A stretch of 6,810 nucleotides of DNA from an uncultured Sphingobacteriia bacterium (GCA_945957225.1 CAMFKK010000133.1:1-6810), one strand, 5' to 3'. Shown: positions 1 to 6,810, counted from the stretch's first letter. Numbers and translations: made by a program. The notes: generated by a model not told the origin, from the letters alone.

Positions 1-27
1 GGTTGGGCTCAATACTTGCCCTACTAA
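1..27 (+). CDS. Possible C-terminal tail of an upstream plus-strand gene (partial)
   Basis: Read in frame 1, the first 27 bases give eight residues (GWAQYLPY) and a TAA stop at 25-27. The stop lies ten bases before a strong bidirectional terminator, which is where the end of a gene converging on the serine hydrolase gene would be expected. Frame 2 is also possible: it stops at 32-34, closer to the hairpin. Frame 3 runs through the hairpin and is less likely. The fragment is too short to suggest a product. The call rests on position and the terminator, not on similarity. Confidence 0.33.
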   Translation, partial: GWAQYLPY

Positions 28-36
28 AAAATAAAA

Positions 37-67
37 AAAATGCCCGTCCTTTTAGGACGGGCATTTT
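37..67. terminator. Bidirectional intrinsic terminator
   Basis: A perfect inverted repeat pairs 37-50 with 54-67 around a three-base TTT loop, or 13 pairs around a five-base loop. Its core is GC-rich (TGCCCGTCC/GGACGGGCA). An A-rich tract lies to the left (26-40) and a T-rich tract to the right (64-75), so a U-run follows the stem on either strand. It sits 20 bases past the stop of the minus-strand serine hydrolase gene and just after the probable end of a plus-strand gene, so it can serve both. Confidence 0.9.
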
Positions 68-86
68 AATTTTATTCAGAAAATCA

Positions 87-1385
87 TCACTGTAATGCTT
101 GGTACACTTGCACTTTGAACTTCTCGTTGATATCGCCATGGCTAGCTGGATACAATTGTAAAACAAATTGTGCCACTATCTTTTCGCGTGGGTCTATCCA
201 ATAGGAAGAGCTAAACATACCACCCCAAAAAAAGCTATCCATAGACATATAGCTTTGTCCATAATTGGAAGCCGTTACTAGTTCAAATCCCAGTCCAAAT
301 TTTACATCCTTGGTAGGATTTCTTGAGAGGTTGCCAATTTGATTGGTAGTCATCAAACGCAGACTGGCTTTGCTAATCAGGTGTTTGCCATTATAATCTC
401 CTCCATTGAGTAACATCTGCATAAACTTTGCATAATCCAAGGCAGTTGAAACCAATCCGCCTCCTCCAGAATAAAAAGTTCCACCAACTGTATTGGGATA
501 GTCTCTGTCAAATTGCCCATTGATCCTGATCACTGTAGGCATTGGTATAGCATGTTTTAACGCATCTTCAGTATGCAACATGGCCAAGCGCAATTGCTTT
601 TCTTTTGGTAGATAGAAATAAGTATCGCTCATGCCAAGAGGATCAAATATATTTTTCTTGAAATAGGCGTCAAGACTCATGCCGCTCACCACTTCAATTA
701 AATAACCCAACAAATCGGTATTTAATCCATAGGTCCATTTTTCTCCTGGTTGGTGCAAGAGTGGAAGTTTTGCTAAGGCCAACATGTTTTCTGAAAGGGT
801 CATGCCTGCCTGCACGCCAATGCCGCCCACCACACCAACTTTGGCGCAAATAGCCGTTGTTACAGGATCACCAATTTGCGCGTATCCAATGCCAGATGTA
901 TGGGTTAATAATTCGCGAATACTGATTTCTTTTTTTGCAGGAACGGTTGTAAAACTGCTATCTACTTTATTGAATTTGTCTAATACTTTGGGCTTTTTAA
1001 AAGCAGGAATGTATTTGCTAATGGGATCGTCCAATAAAATTCGGCCCTGCTCAACCAATTGCATCACAGCCACACTGGTAATAGCTTTGGTTTGAGAAGC
1101 AATTCTAAAAATGGCATCCTTGGTCATGGGTTTGCCGGACTGCTTATTATCATATCCCAAAGCCTTGTGGTACACTATTTGACCATTTCTGGCTACTAGT
1201 CCAATGGCTCCATTGATCCAACCACTGTCAATATATTGTTGGACAATTTTATCAATCTTGGCCAATCGCTCTGCGGAAAAACCATTCTTTTCTGGTAATC
1301 CATTGATTAGGCCTTGGGCCGATGGTTGCAGATGAAAAAGGATTCCAAAACAAAACAGAAAACATAAACGGGAAAAAAACTGCAT
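87..1385 (-). CDS. Secreted serine hydrolase, beta-lactamase/esterase family (class C fold)
   Basis: The protein has 432 residues and belongs to the class C beta-lactamase-like family (Pfam Beta-lactamase, COG1680), which includes esterases, peptidases and penicillin-binding-like proteins. The ATG at 1385 is chosen over an in-frame TTG at 1394 because it directly begins a signal peptide: a basic residue, a Phe/Leu-rich core, and a likely cleavage after SAQ near residue 24. The export site is therefore the periplasm or outside, and no lipobox is seen. The catalytic SxxK is S97-Q-T-K100 (context FRIASQTKAITS). The second motif is Y219-G-L-N222. The usual KTG near the C terminus is replaced by WGG at 387-389, followed by the family's YWIDP segment. 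This suggests an esterase or peptidase more than a true beta-lactamase, and the substrate is unknown. The gene ends with two consecutive TGA stops. It lies 52 bases after purN on the same strand and could be read through from it. Confidence 0.9.
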   Translation of the reverse strand: MQFFSRLCFLFCFGILFHLQPSAQGLINGLPEKNGFSAERLAKIDKIVQQYIDSGWINGAIGLVARNGQIVYHKALGYDNKQSGKPMTKDAIFRIASQTKAITSVAVMQLVEQGRILLDDPISKYIPAFKKPKVLDKFNKVDSSFTTVPAKKEISIRELLTHTSGIGYAQIGDPVTTAICAKVGVVGGIGVQAGMTLSENMLALAKLPLLHQPGEKWTYGLNTDLLGYLIEVVSGMSLDAYFKKNIFDPLGMSDTYFYLPKEKQLRLAMLHTEDALKHAIPMPTVIRINGQFDRDYPNTVGGTFYSGGGGLVSTALDYAKFMQMLLNGGDYNGKHLISKASLRLMTTNQIGNLSRNPTKDVKFGLGFELVTASNYGQSYMSMDSFFWGGMFSSSYWIDPREKIVAQFVLQLYPASHGDINEKFKVQVYQALQ

Positions 1386-1437
1386 GGCATTCAAAATTTG
1401 AACACCAATTTCAAGAAGATTTAAGGGACCACCAATT

Positions 1438-2298
1438 TTATTTGCTTAGTAGTCTTTCAATCACCAAGGGAAAATGTTGGTGCTCCAATCCGTGAATCTT
1501 TTGTGCCAGACTATCGGCGTTATCGGCTTGTTGAATACTGCAAGTAGCTTGAAAAATGGTGGCACCCTCATCATAATGCTCGTTCACATAATGAATGGTA
1601 ATGCCAGATTCTTTTTCACCAGCAGCTATCACAGCTTCATGAACCCTAGCCCCATACATGCCTTTTCCACCATATTTTGGAAGTAGGGCAGGGTGTATAT
1701 TAATGATTTGATTGGGGTAGGCATTAATCAAAGTTTGAGGTATTTTCCATAAAAAACCAGCCAAAACCACAAAATTTACCCCATTTTGAAGCAATTCTGG
1801 GCAATAACCATCGCCTTTGGCAAAACGGTCTTTTTCAATCAAGAGGGTTGGAATGCCATTTTCGGCTGCAATTTGTAGCACTCCCGCGCCGGGTTTATTA
1901 CAAACTATCAGCACAATTTTAATGGAAGGATGTTGTTTAAAATGGGCAATGATTTTGGCAGCATTGGAACCTGCTCCAGAAGCAAAAATGGCCAGTTTTT
2001 GGGTATTTTTGGGCAAAATACCCAGTTTTTGGAGCAATTTCTGTTCATATTTCCAGAAAAAAGCCCATTGTCCCAAAAGTGCACCAAATGCCAATAAAAG
2101 TACTTGATACCCTATTAAAAGCATCCCAATTCTGAGAGACAGCTTCCAAAGCCAGAAACTATCGGGTCCCAAACCTAACCAAGCAGCAACGTAACGGGTG
2201 ATATAAGCGGTAGTGGTACCGGTTAATCCAAATGCAATGAAAATGATCCAGAATTGACGGGTACTAACCCCCCATTTTTCCTGCAGGCGTTTAAACAT
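1438..2298 (-). CDS. purN: Phosphoribosylglycinamide formyltransferase fused to an N-terminal two-helix membrane domain
   Basis: The single 286-residue frame has two parts. Residues from about 101 onward (some 186, the normal size of a short PurN) are glycinamide ribonucleotide formyltransferase, which transfers a formyl group from 10-formyltetrahydrofolate to GAR in the third step of purine synthesis. The phosphate-binding GAGSN is at 108-112. The NIHPALLPKY block carries N200 and H202. D243 in YDEGA completes the catalytic Asn-His-Asp set known from E. coli PurN, so the enzyme looks intact. Residues 1-95 have two hydrophobic spans (about 17-39 and 56-78), with a basic start and a basic segment after the second span. 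They resemble a small Bacteroidota family that I recall as DUF6787, normally a separate protein; this is from memory and unsearched. Both termini are predicted to be cytoplasmic, which would tether the enzyme to the inner membrane. A TTG at codon 95 (2014-2016) could start a soluble form. ATG 2298 is the only good start for the full frame. Confidence 0.88.
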   Translation of the reverse strand: MFKRLQEKWGVSTRQFWIIFIAFGLTGTTTAYITRYVAAWLGLGPDSFWLWKLSLRIGMLLIGYQVLLLAFGALLGQWAFFWKYEQKLLQKLGILPKNTQKLAIFASGAGSNAAKIIAHFKQHPSIKIVLIVCNKPGAGVLQIAAENGIPTLLIEKDRFAKGDGYCPELLQNGVNFVVLAGFLWKIPQTLINAYPNQIINIHPALLPKYGGKGMYGARVHEAVIAAGEKESGITIHYVNEHYDEGATIFQATCSIQQADNADSLAQKIHGLEHQHFPLVIERLLSK

Positions 2299-2373
2299 TT
2301 CTCAAATGTGGGATAAAATTTTGACTAATCTTTTACCGAAGAACAAATAACCCCGATTCCACAAAATCGTTTA

Positions 2374-2381
2374 CAAATCTA
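2374..2381 (-). promoter_or_regulatory. Candidate -7 element for the purN transcript
   Basis: On the minus strand these bases read TAGATTTG, a full match to the Bacteroidota -7 consensus TAnnTTTG. They lie about 75 bases upstream of the purN start and would give a leader of roughly 70 bases. No TTG lies at the normal distance upstream (the nearest is 26 bases away), so the promoter is only half supported. Confidence 0.35.
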
Positions 2382-2462
2382 TGACATGAATTTGGGGTAT
2401 AGTTCCACAATCCGCTGAAACGCAAGCCAGTCCTCACTAAATTTTTTTTTTAAACCTTTAGT

Positions 2463-2489
2463 TTTTGTCATGTTCCTGCCATATTTTTG
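2463..2489 (+). promoter_or_regulatory. Candidate actA operon promoter
   Basis: The sequence TATTTTTG at 2482-2489 matches the Bacteroidota -7 consensus TAnnTTTG exactly. A TTTTG at 2463-2467 could be the -33 element, but the 14-base spacer is shorter than the usual 17-23. Transcription would begin near 2495 and give a leader of about 40 bases before the ATG at 2538. The match also argues against the upstream in-frame TTG at 2487 as a start codon, because it would fall inside the promoter. Confidence 0.5.
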
Positions 2490-2537
2490 CACCCGTTCAC
2501 GGATATTTTTCCACACCAAGAACCACAGTTTGTGAAT

Positions 2538-3788
2538 ATGATATCTTATAGACGTATAGCCAAAACCCTACTTTTAAGCACAGTACTAGTTCTGGGTTCT
2601 TTTTTTGCTGGCTCAGTAGCCGCGCAGGATGGGAAAACCTTGTTCAGTACCAATTGTGCCTCTTGTCACGCTGTTCATAAGAAGTTAACTGGTCCCGCCC
2701 TTGCAGGTGTTGAAGACCGTTGGCCAGACAGAACCAAGTTGAACGCTTGGATCAAGAACAGTGCAGCCTTCCTGAAAACCGGGGATGTTTACGCCAATAA
2801 CCTGTACAATGAGTACAATAAGACAGCTATGAACCAGTTTCCTGGTTTGTCTGACAAGGATATTGACGCCATTCTTGCGTATATCAAGACGGTTCCTGCT
2901 CCAGGTTCTGAAAAACCTGCTGCTGGTGCTGCGGCTCCAGTGGAAGAAGGTGACAACACATTATTGTTTGGCATCCTTACTTTGATATTGGCCGTTGTTG
3001 CCCTTATCCTATTACAGGTAAACAGCAATCTTAGAAAACTTTCTGATGAGCGCATTGGCGAGCCAGAAACTACTCCTATTCCTTTCTTAAGGAATAAGCG
3101 CAATATTGCTTTTATTGCAGTATTGCTCTTTATAGTAGGTGGTTATTTAACTACCAAGGGTGCTATGAATCTGGGTAGGAGCCAAGATTATCAACCAGAA
3201 CAACCAATTTTCTACTCTCATAAAGTTCACGCAGGTGTTAATCAGATTAACTGTCTGTATTGCCATGGTGGTGCTCAAGAAGGTAAGCATTCCAATATTC
3301 CAAGTGTGAACGTTTGTATGAACTGTCACCAAGCTATTAATGAGTACAAGGGTGAAAAACTCTATACTGAAGCTGGTGTTGAAGTAGACGGTACCAAAGA
3401 AATTCAGAAGCTGTATAAGTACGCTGGATTTGAGTCAGGCAAACCTTATGACGCTACTAAGTCTAAACCAATTGAATGGGTTAGAATCCATAACCTGCCA
3501 GACCACGTGTATTTTAACCACTCTCAGCACGTAAAAGCTGGTCAGGTTCAGTGTCAAACCTGTCATGGTGAAATCAATAAGATGGATGAAGTAAAGCAGT
3601 TTGCTGACCTCAGCATGGGCTGGTGCATCAACTGTCACCGTGAAACCAAGGTTCAGTTCAAAGACAACGGGTTCTACAGCATCTACGAGAAGTACCATCA
3701 AGACCTGAAATCAGGCAAGATGGATAGCACCAAAGGTGTTACCGTAGAAGCCATTGGTGGAACAGAATGTCAAAAATGTCACTATTAA
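2538..3788 (+). CDS. actA: Alternative complex III multihaem cytochrome c subunit ActA
   Basis: The protein has 416 residues and is the haem subunit of the menaquinol-oxidising alternative complex III; it passes electrons toward the terminal oxidase on the periplasmic side. It opens with a signal-like segment (cleavage likely after VAAQ, residue 30). A mono-haem cytochrome c domain follows, with CASCH at 40-44, a probable distal Met at M98, and the PGLSDKDIDAILAYIKT helix. After an Ala/Pro-rich linker come two membrane spans (about 140-160 and 188-206). The remainder is a pentahaem domain with CLYCH 239-243, CMNCH 260-264, CQTCH 339-343, CINCH 363-367 and CQKCH 411-415, the last one residue from the C terminus. 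Spaced His residues in FYSHKVH and YFNHSQH fit the second axial ligands. The ATG at 2538 is preferred because the TTG at 2487 adds 17 non-signal residues and overlaps the promoter. It is first in the operon, 99 bases before actB. Confidence 0.93.
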   Translation: MISYRRIAKTLLLSTVLVLGSFFAGSVAAQDGKTLFSTNCASCHAVHKKLTGPALAGVEDRWPDRTKLNAWIKNSAAFLKTGDVYANNLYNEYNKTAMNQFPGLSDKDIDAILAYIKTVPAPGSEKPAAGAAAPVEEGDNTLLFGILTLILAVVALILLQVNSNLRKLSDERIGEPETTPIPFLRNKRNIAFIAVLLFIVGGYLTTKGAMNLGRSQDYQPEQPIFYSHKVHAGVNQINCLYCHGGAQEGKHSNIPSVNVCMNCHQAINEYKGEKLYTEAGVEVDGTKEIQKLYKYAGFESGKPYDATKSKPIEWVRIHNLPDHVYFNHSQHVKAGQVQCQTCHGEINKMDEVKQFADLSMGWCINCHRETKVQFKDNGFYSIYEKYHQDLKSGKMDSTKGVTVEAIGGTECQKCHY

Positions 3789-3801
3789 TCTAGGATAACT
3801 G

Positions 3802-3826
3802 CATACCACTCAGGTGGTATGTTTTT
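3802..3826 (+). terminator. Terminator-like hairpin between actA and actB (possible attenuator)
   Basis: CATACCAC (3802-3809) pairs perfectly with GTGGTATG (3814-3821) around the loop TCAG, and five T follow at once (3822-3826). The layout is that of an intrinsic terminator on the plus strand, only 13 bases after the actA stop. Because actB must be expressed with actA, it is more likely a partial terminator, or a structure protecting the 3' end of actA mRNA, than a full stop. Its effect cannot be told from sequence. Confidence 0.6.
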
Positions 3827-3846
3827 GTACAATATAACAGGAGCCC

Positions 3847-3866
3847 GGGTTGCGCGCAAACAACCC
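3847..3866 (+). promoter_or_regulatory. Possible second stem-loop in the actB leader
   Basis: GGGTTG (3847-3852) can pair with CAACCC (3861-3866) around an eight-base loop. It overlaps a competing ten-base palindrome, TTGCGCGCAA (3850-3859), and is flanked by CCCGGG (3844-3849). It ends 21 bases before the actB ATG. The stem is short, so this may be chance, but its GC content stands out from the AT-rich surroundings. Confidence 0.3.
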
Positions 3867-3887
3867 ATCGCTATCAACCAACATATT

Positions 3888-6810
3888 ATGGAGCAAAAAA
3901 AGATCTGGCAAAGTTTTGGTGAGCTGAATCAGTCTGAAGCTTATAACAAAGACGTCAAAGACGAATTCAAGGAAGAATTACCCTTTGTTGCTGATGAAAG
4001 CAAAAGCTTCCTAGAAGCCAAAGCCCCAAGAAGGGATTTCTTGAAATACTTGGGATTTAGCACAGCCGCTGCAGCCGCAGCCGCTAGTTGCGAGATGCCT
4101 GTTAAAAAATCAATTCCTTTTGCAAACAGACCTGAAGAAGTAGTACCCGGTGTTTCTAAATACTATGCTACCACTTATGTACAGGATGGAGACGTTGTAA
4201 GCGTTGTTGCCAAAGTGCGTGATGGTAGACCCATTAAGCTGGAAGGAAATGACCTAAGCCATGTAACAGAAGGTGGTACTTCTGCACGTGTGCAAGCTGC
4301 GGTATTAGATTTATATGATACTGCCCGTTTACGTTTCCCAACCATTGATGGTAAGGAAGTAACTTTTGAGGCAGCCGACAAATCTATTGCACAAGCTTTA
4401 ACTGGTTTAAGTGGTTCAGTGGTTGTTTTAACTTCTACTATCACTTCACCAAGCACCAAGGAAACCATTGCGCAATTTCTTGCAAAATATCCTGGTAGCC
4501 GCCACGTAACTTATGATGCTGTTTCTTACAGTGGTATGTTATTGGCCAACGAATTAACTTATGGCAAGAAAGCCATTCCATCTTATCATTTTGACAACGC
4601 TAAAGCGATAGTAAGCCTGGGCGCTGATTTCTTAGGTACTTGGTTGAGCCCAGTTGAATTTGCCAAGCAATATTCAAAAGGCAAAAAAATCAATGAGAAG
4701 AATCCAGAAATGAGCAAGCATATTCATTTTGAAAGTGTTGCAAGTTTAACTGGTTCTAATGCCGATGAAAAATACTTACACCGTCCCTCTGAAACAGCTG
4801 CTATTGCTGCTGCTTTATTGAGTGCGGTAAATGGTGCTGGTGTTACTGGTATCAGCAATCCTAAATTGAAAGCTGGTATTGAAAAAGCTGCAAAAGCACT
4901 TAATGAAAATAAAGGTGCGGCCTTGGTAGTAAGTGGCAGCAACGATGTTAACGTTCAAGTCATTGTCAACGCTATCAATGAAGCCGTTGGTGCTGGTGGA
5001 AAGACCATTAACTGGGCGGTTACTTCTAACTATCGCGCAGGTATTGACGCCGATTTTGCAAAATTGGTAGAAGACATGAATGCTGGTACTGTTGGCGCTT
5101 TGTTGATTGCAGGTGCCAATCCATCTTATACCTGGTTTGACGCTGACAAGTTTAATGCTGGTCTGAAAAAAGTAAAAGCAAGTATCTCTTTCAATACTAA
5201 GGAAGATGAAACTAGCGTGCTTTGTAAATATGTATTACCTGATAATCATTTCTTAGAAAGCTGGGGCGATGCCGAAGCTAAAACTGGTTATTTCTCTTTG
5301 ATACAACCCACTATTTATCCATTGTTCAAAACACGTCAGTGGCAAGATAGCTTGTTGAAATGGAGTGGATCAAGTTCAGATTATCTAGCATTTGTAAAAA
5401 ATTATTGGTCTGTAAAAGTAGGTGGTGAAACCGGTTGGGATAAAGCCCTTCAAGATGGTGTGATCAACCCAGCTACTGCACCTGCAGTAAGTGGTGCTGC
5501 TTTTAATAGTGCTCCAGTTGCTGCTGCTGTTGCTGCTGCAAGTGCTACTAAGAAAGGTGGTGAATTGGAATTGGTATTGTATGAAAAAGTGGGAATTGGC
5601 GCTGGTCAAGGTGCTTCTAACCCATGGTTACAAGAATTGCCAGATCCAGTTACACGTGCTACATGGGACAACTATGTAATTGTATCTCCAGCACTAGCCA
5701 AAACCTTGTTGAATATTGATTTGAACAATGGTGGTCAGGCCGATGCCTATGAAGTAAATCCTCCAAAACCAGTTGTAAAAGTTACCGTAAATGGTAAGTC
5801 TTTAGAACTGCCAGCTTTGATTATACCTGGTACTCAAGAGAATACTATTGGTATTGCAGTTGGTTATGGTAGAAGTGAAAAAATTGGTAAAGCTGCTGCG
5901 GGGGTAGGTAAGAATGCTTTCATCTTTGCTGGTTTAAGCGGAGCCACTGTAAGCCTTTCTAATACTGCTGTTAAAGTAGAAGCAACCAAAGAGAAATATC
6001 CAGTAGCCCTTACTCAAACACATAGCCGTTACGATACTGCTCAAGGAAATCGTACGGAAGTGATGAAGGAACTGACACTTGCTGAATACAAAGCCCATCC
6101 TACAGAAATCAGAGAAGAGCGTGAAGCCGAACTGAAACCTTATGGTGGCTTGGAGAAATTTGAAGGACAAGGAACCATCTATCCTGTTTATGACCGTCCA
6201 GGTGTTAAATGGGGAATGAGCGTTGACTTGAACTCTTGTAATGGATGCGGCGCTTGCGTTGTGGCTTGTAACGCAGAGAACAACGTTGCAGTAGTTGGTA
6301 AACCAGAAGTGCTTCGTGGACATGAAATGCATTGGTTGCGTATTGACCGTTATTTCAGCGGTGATATGGATAATCCAAATGTGGTGTTCCAACCAATGAT
6401 GTGTCAGCACTGTGACAACGCTCCTTGTGAGAACGTTTGTCCGGTAGCAGCTACCAACCATAGCAGTGAAGGTTTGAACCAAATGACTTATAACCGTTGT
6501 ATTGGTACAAGGTATTGCGCCAACAACTGTCCTTATAAAGTACGTAGGTTTAACTGGGCTGATTATACAGGAGCTGATAGTTTCCCAGATAACCAAGAAG
6601 CTGTTGTAAACGATGTGGTATTGAACATGAACGATGATTTAACCCGAATGGTGTTGAATCCAGACGTTACTGTTCGTTCTCGTGGTGTGATTGAAAAATG
6701 TTCTTTCTGCGTACAGCGTTTACAAGAAGGTAAATTGGCAGCCAAGAAGTCTAGTCGTCCTTTGGAAGATACAGATTTGAAAGTGGCTTGTCAGCAGGCT
6801 TGTCCTACAC
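3888..6810 (+). CDS. actB: Alternative complex III iron-sulfur/molybdopterin-oxidoreductase-like subunit ActB (3' end cut by window)
   Basis: The frame is open for 974 codons and runs off the right edge; family members are usually a little over 1000 residues, so most of the protein is present. ActB relays electrons from quinol oxidation to the haems of ActA on the periplasmic side. A charged stretch of about 45 residues precedes a Tat signal (R48-R49-D-F-L-K), a run of seven Ala (60-66) and C68. This displaced signal is characteristic of ActB and related TAT-variant oxidoreductases. Residues from about 85 to 760 form the molybdopterin-oxidoreductase-like half, which in this family carries no molybdenum cofactor, with an Ala-rich linker near 540. 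The ferredoxin-like half has C784xxCxxCxxxC794, C839xxCx4CxxxC851, C871...C877xxxC881, C938xxC941 and C968xxxC972. In the third motif T874 replaces the second Cys, as expected for a [3Fe-4S] cluster. The ATG at 3888 is the first in frame after the spacer. Confidence 0.94.
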   Translation, partial: MEQKKIWQSFGELNQSEAYNKDVKDEFKEELPFVADESKSFLEAKAPRRDFLKYLGFSTAAAAAAASCEMPVKKSIPFANRPEEVVPGVSKYYATTYVQDGDVVSVVAKVRDGRPIKLEGNDLSHVTEGGTSARVQAAVLDLYDTARLRFPTIDGKEVTFEAADKSIAQALTGLSGSVVVLTSTITSPSTKETIAQFLAKYPGSRHVTYDAVSYSGMLLANELTYGKKAIPSYHFDNAKAIVSLGADFLGTWLSPVEFAKQYSKGKKINEKNPEMSKHIHFESVASLTGSNADEKYLHRPSETAAIAAALLSAVNGAGVTGISNPKLKAGIEKAAKALNENKGAALVVSGSNDVNVQVIVNAINEAVGAGGKTINWAVTSNYRAGIDADFAKLVEDMNAGTVGALLIAGANPSYTWFDADKFNAGLKKVKASISFNTKEDETSVLCKYVLPDNHFLESWGDAEAKTGYFSLIQPTIYPLFKTRQWQDSLLKWSGSSSDYLAFVKNYWSVKVGGETGWDKALQDGVINPATAPAVSGAAFNSAPVAAAVAAASATKKGGELELVLYEKVGIGAGQGASNPWLQELPDPVTRATWDNYVIVSPALAKTLLNIDLNNGGQADAYEVNPPKPVVKVTVNGKSLELPALIIPGTQENTIGIAVGYGRSEKIGKAAAGVGKNAFIFAGLSGATVSLSNTAVKVEATKEKYPVALTQTHSRYDTAQGNRTEVMKELTLAEYKAHPTEIREEREAELKPYGGLEKFEGQGTIYPVYDRPGVKWGMSVDLNSCNGCGACVVACNAENNVAVVGKPEVLRGHEMHWLRIDRYFSGDMDNPNVVFQPMMCQHCDNAPCENVCPVAATNHSSEGLNQMTYNRCIGTRYCANNCPYKVRRFNWADYTGADSFPDNQEAVVNDVVLNMNDDLTRMVLNPDVTVRSRGVIEKCSFCVQRLQEGKLAAKKSSRPLEDTDLKVACQQACPT

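Larger units (their letters stand above)
2299..2537. other. Divergent intergenic region between purN and actA
   Basis: These 239 bases separate the start codons of two genes reading away from each other. A candidate -7 element is present for each direction. On the plus strand there is also a run of ten T at about 2442-2451, just upstream of the actA promoter, which may act as an AT-rich upstream element. I see no tRNA, no small ORF with convincing features and no strong hairpin here. Confidence 0.6.

Noticed and set aside
784..1095. A 103-codon plus-strand frame inside the serine hydrolase gene
   Set aside because: It is antisense to a gene with intact SxxK and YxN motifs, and it has no promoter, no likely start context and no recognisable domain.
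1386..1394. A TTG start that would lengthen the serine hydrolase by three residues
   Set aside because: The ATG at 1385 gives a typical signal peptide directly, and TTG starts are uncommon.
1390..1402. Palindrome TTCAAA-A-TTTGAA just upstream of the serine hydrolase start
   Set aside because: It is short and AT-rich, of a kind that is frequent by chance at this base composition. No second copy was seen near other genes in the window.
2487..2537. A TTG start that would lengthen ActA by 17 residues
   Set aside because: The TTG overlaps the best -7 element, and the extra residues would precede a signal peptide that begins naturally at the ATG at 2538.
5488..5545. Ala-coding GCT/GTT-rich stretch in actB that looks like a simple repeat
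   Set aside because: It encodes an Ala/Val-rich linker between segments of ActB and keeps the frame. The units are too irregular to call a tandem repeat.
5934..6596. A 220-codon open frame on the minus strand inside actB
   Set aside because: It lies antisense to the Fe-S half of ActB, whose cysteine motifs are unmistakable. Its translation has no recognisable domain and is rich in Thr, Ile, Ser and His, as expected of a shadow frame.
1..6810. CRISPR arrays, insertion sequences, tRNA genes, phage or defence genes
   Set aside because: No regularly spaced repeats, transposase motifs, terminal inverted repeats, tRNA cloverleaf or defence-type domains were seen on either strand. The content is ordinary chromosomal metabolism and respiration.

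Overview
The window looks like a chromosomal segment from a member of the Bacteroidota, most likely Chitinophagaceae or a near relative. The grounds are the start of an alternative complex III (ACIII) operon, AT-rich DNA with Bacteroidota-type TAnnTTTG promoter elements, no clear Shine-Dalgarno sites ahead of the starts, and signal peptides ending in -AQ. The assignment rests on recognised protein motifs and was not checked by a search.

Layout. Bases 1-27 probably hold the last codons of a plus-strand gene. A strong symmetric hairpin at 37-67 with A/T tracts on both flanks ends transcription from both sides. Two minus-strand genes follow. The one at 87-1385 encodes a secreted serine hydrolase of the beta-lactamase/esterase fold. 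The one at 1438-2298 encodes phosphoribosylglycinamide formyltransferase (PurN) with an N-terminal two-helix membrane domain in the same reading frame. The two genes are 52 bases apart and may be co-transcribed, PurN first. A 239-base divergent intergenic region (2299-2537) carries a -7-type promoter element in each direction.

From 2538 to the right edge lie the first two genes of the ACIII operon. actA (2538-3788) encodes a membrane-anchored cytochrome with six CxxCH haem sites. actB (3888 to beyond the window) encodes the large iron-sulfur subunit with a displaced Tat signal, a molybdopterin-oxidoreductase-like half and a ferredoxin-like half. In ACIII these proteins take electrons from menaquinol and pass them through Fe-S clusters and haems to a terminal oxidase. 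The remaining subunits, expected downstream, are outside the window.

The respiratory genes are a known system. The least ordinary items are the membrane-domain/PurN fusion, with a near-repeat exactly at its junction, and the 99-base actA-actB spacer, which holds a terminator-like hairpin and a second possible stem-loop.
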